Shown piece after piece: positions 14,800 to 15,934 of a stretch of 15,934 bases of DNA. Numbering within the stretch: the first letter of the stretch is position 1; each line of letters begins with the position of its first letter. Both the position numbers and the translations under genes were made by a program. This DNA is from a bacterium Ga0077546. GTDB taxonomy: Bacteria > Cyanobacteriota > Vampirovibrionia > Obscuribacterales > Obscuribacteraceae. The DNA lies in assembly GCA_001464165.1 (NCBI GenBank), contig LNEX01000360.1, positions 1-15,934 on the forward strand. The letters run 5' to 3'. Under the pieces are notes generated by a model, which searched no databases, had not been told where the DNA came from, and was given only the letters and a program-made list of their open reading frames with translations.

Positions 14800-15933
14800 C
14801 TAGTCGCGATTGGGATTAGGGGCGCCATCTGTATGCACTTTGTTGAGGAAGCGTGTGATTGAGCCTTGATAGAGCAAATCGACTGTACCAGTAGGGCCGT
14901 TTCTTTGTTTGGCGATAATGATTTCGGCTTCTCCGCGCTGTTCAGTTTCGGGGTTGTAGTACTCATCGCGGTAAATGAACATAACTAAGTCGGCGTCTTG
15001 CTCGATTGAGCCCGATTCTCTCAAGTCTGAGAGCATTGGTCGCTTGTTTTGGCGAGCTTCTACTGCGCGGGAGAGCTGGGAGAGCGCGATTACTGGCACT
15101 GATAATTCGCGGGCCAAGGTTTTTAGCGAACGGGAAATTTCCGATACTTCTTGCACCCGGTTATCGGTGGCTTTTCTGCCTTGCAATAACTGAATGTAGT
15201 CGATGATGATCATGCCGAGAGCTTTGTTTTCAGCTTTTAGTCGGCGACACTTGGCGCGAATTTCAAGAACGTTAACCATGGCTGAGTCATCAATAAAAAT
15301 CGGTGCTTCGCCAAGGCGACCCATGGCCATGGCCAGGGCTTGCCAGTCGTTGGTGTGCAGGTGTCCAGTGCGCAGACGGTTAGAGTCAATTTTCGCTTCA
15401 GCACAGAGCATTCTCTGTACTAGCGATTCTTTTGACATTTCTAGGGAGAAAATGGCGCAAGGGGTGCCGTGTTCGACAGCACAGGCCTGGGCGATGTTGA
15501 GTACGAAGGCCGTTTTGCCCATAGAAGGACGAGCAGCAATGATGACCAAATCTGATGGCTGAAAACCTGATGTCATGGCATCAAGGTCGTAGAAGCCAGA
15601 CGGGGTGCCAGAGAGTGTGTCTTTGTTTTCGTAGCGTTCTTCAATCTTTTGGAATGAAGCTTCGACGATGTGCTTAATATGCACCATTTGCTGCATATTG
15701 CGGCGCTGGGCCAGGTTGAAGATCATGTGCTCGGCTTTATCTAAAGCTGTGTCAGCATCAGTTTCTTCATAACAACTGCCAACGATTTCAGTACCAGCCT
15801 TAATCAAACTGCGCAGGAGAGCTTTTTCTTGCACTAACTTGGCGTAATACTCAAGGTTGGCTGTGGTGGCCACAGATCTTGAGAGGTCAGTAATATAGAG
15901 GCGGCCGCCTACTAATTCAAGTTTGCCCTGGTC
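14800..15933 (-). CDS. dnaB: Replicative DNA helicase DnaB, N-terminus outside window
   Basis: The frame runs off the right edge. The visible 377 residues start DQGKLELVGGRLYITDLS, a conserved phrase of the DnaB N-terminal domain, so perhaps 70-80 residues are missing. A GTG at 15873 lies inside this conserved region and is not the start. The RecA-type motor domain shows Walker A ARPSMGKTA, Walker B MIIIDYIQLLQG, and the helicase segment SQLSRAVEARQNKRPMLSDLRESGSIEQDADLVMF with its Gln and Arg-containing motifs. The end, SITRFLNKVHTDG, is typical. DnaB is the hexameric helicase that unwinds DNA at the replication fork. P-loop and other motifs are uninterrupted, so no intein is present in the visible part. 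Confidence 0.96.
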   Translation of the reverse strand, partial: DQGKLELVGGRLYITDLSRSVATTANLEYYAKLVQEKALLRSLIKAGTEIVGSCYEETDADTALDKAEHMIFNLAQRRNMQQMVHIKHIVEASFQKIEERYENKDTLSGTPSGFYDLDAMTSGFQPSDLVIIAARPSMGKTAFVLNIAQACAVEHGTPCAIFSLEMSKESLVQRMLCAEAKIDSNRLRTGHLHTNDWQALAMAMGRLGEAPIFIDDSAMVNVLEIRAKCRRLKAENKALGMIIIDYIQLLQGRKATDNRVQEVSEISRSLKTLARELSVPVIALSQLSRAVEARQNKRPMLSDLRESGSIEQDADLVMFIYRDEYYNPETEQRGEAEIIIAKQRNGPTGTVDLLYQGSITRFLNKVHTDGAPNPNRD

Positions 15934-15934
15934 T

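Noticed and set aside
14800..15933. Intein within dnaB
   Set aside because: DnaB is a common intein host, but the P-loop, Walker B and downstream motifs are contiguous in the visible part.

Overview
This window reads as chromosomal DNA of a bacterium with moderate G+C. It has no mobile element, phage gene, CRISPR array, rRNA or tRNA that I can recognise. Gene content (a Tad/Flp pilus operon, a grpE-dnaK-dnaJ cluster, a DUF1611 plus enolase-superfamily pair, dnaB) and two copies of the octamer GCGATCGC make a relative of Cyanobacteria plausible. A non-photosynthetic lineage such as Melainabacteria/Vampirovibrionia (Obscuribacterales-like) is my guess. This placement is inference, because no marker in the window is decisive.

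Layout. (1) 1-5214, plus strand: the 3' part of a Tad (tight adherence) operon, with a 5'-truncated TadG-like protein, CpaE/TadZ ATPase, CpaF/TadA motor ATPase, and TadB and TadC platform proteins. The genes abut or overlap by a few bases, so they are almost certainly cotranscribed. (2) 5231-6160, plus: a GntR-type regulator 16 bp after tadC, with an unrecognised C-terminal domain. (3) 6178-8340, minus: a two-gene operon, DUF1611 protein (DgcN-like) then enolase-superfamily epimerase (DgcA-like). It probably handles D-glutamate or muropeptide-derived dipeptides and is convergent with the GntR gene. (4) 8404-12906, plus: the Hsp70 machine grpE-dnaK-dnaJ, divergent from the dgc pair. The two operons appear to share one -10 region near 8425-8432. 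(5) 12968-14449, plus: an exported YVTN-type beta-propeller protein following dnaJ. (6) 14450-14603: a convergent gap holding a duplicated hairpin unit, probably terminators. (7) 14604-15933, minus: the replicative helicase gene dnaB (5' end outside the window), followed by a previously uncalled 57-codon gene for a single-pass membrane protein with a good ribosome binding site.

How they work together. The Tad proteins form the inner-membrane motor of a type IVc pilus: CpaF hydrolyses ATP, TadB/TadC form the platform, and CpaE localises the machine. GrpE, DnaK and DnaJ form one folding machine, and all three carry unusual charged C-terminal tails. The DUF1611/epimerase pair probably converts D-glutamate through N-acetylated intermediates, or epimerises L-Ala-D-Glu. 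I found no wholly new multi-gene system. The most notable items are the small membrane gene behind dnaB, the dgcNA-like pair sharing a promoter region with the chaperone operon, the tails on all three chaperones, and the intercistronic hairpins flanking dnaJ.
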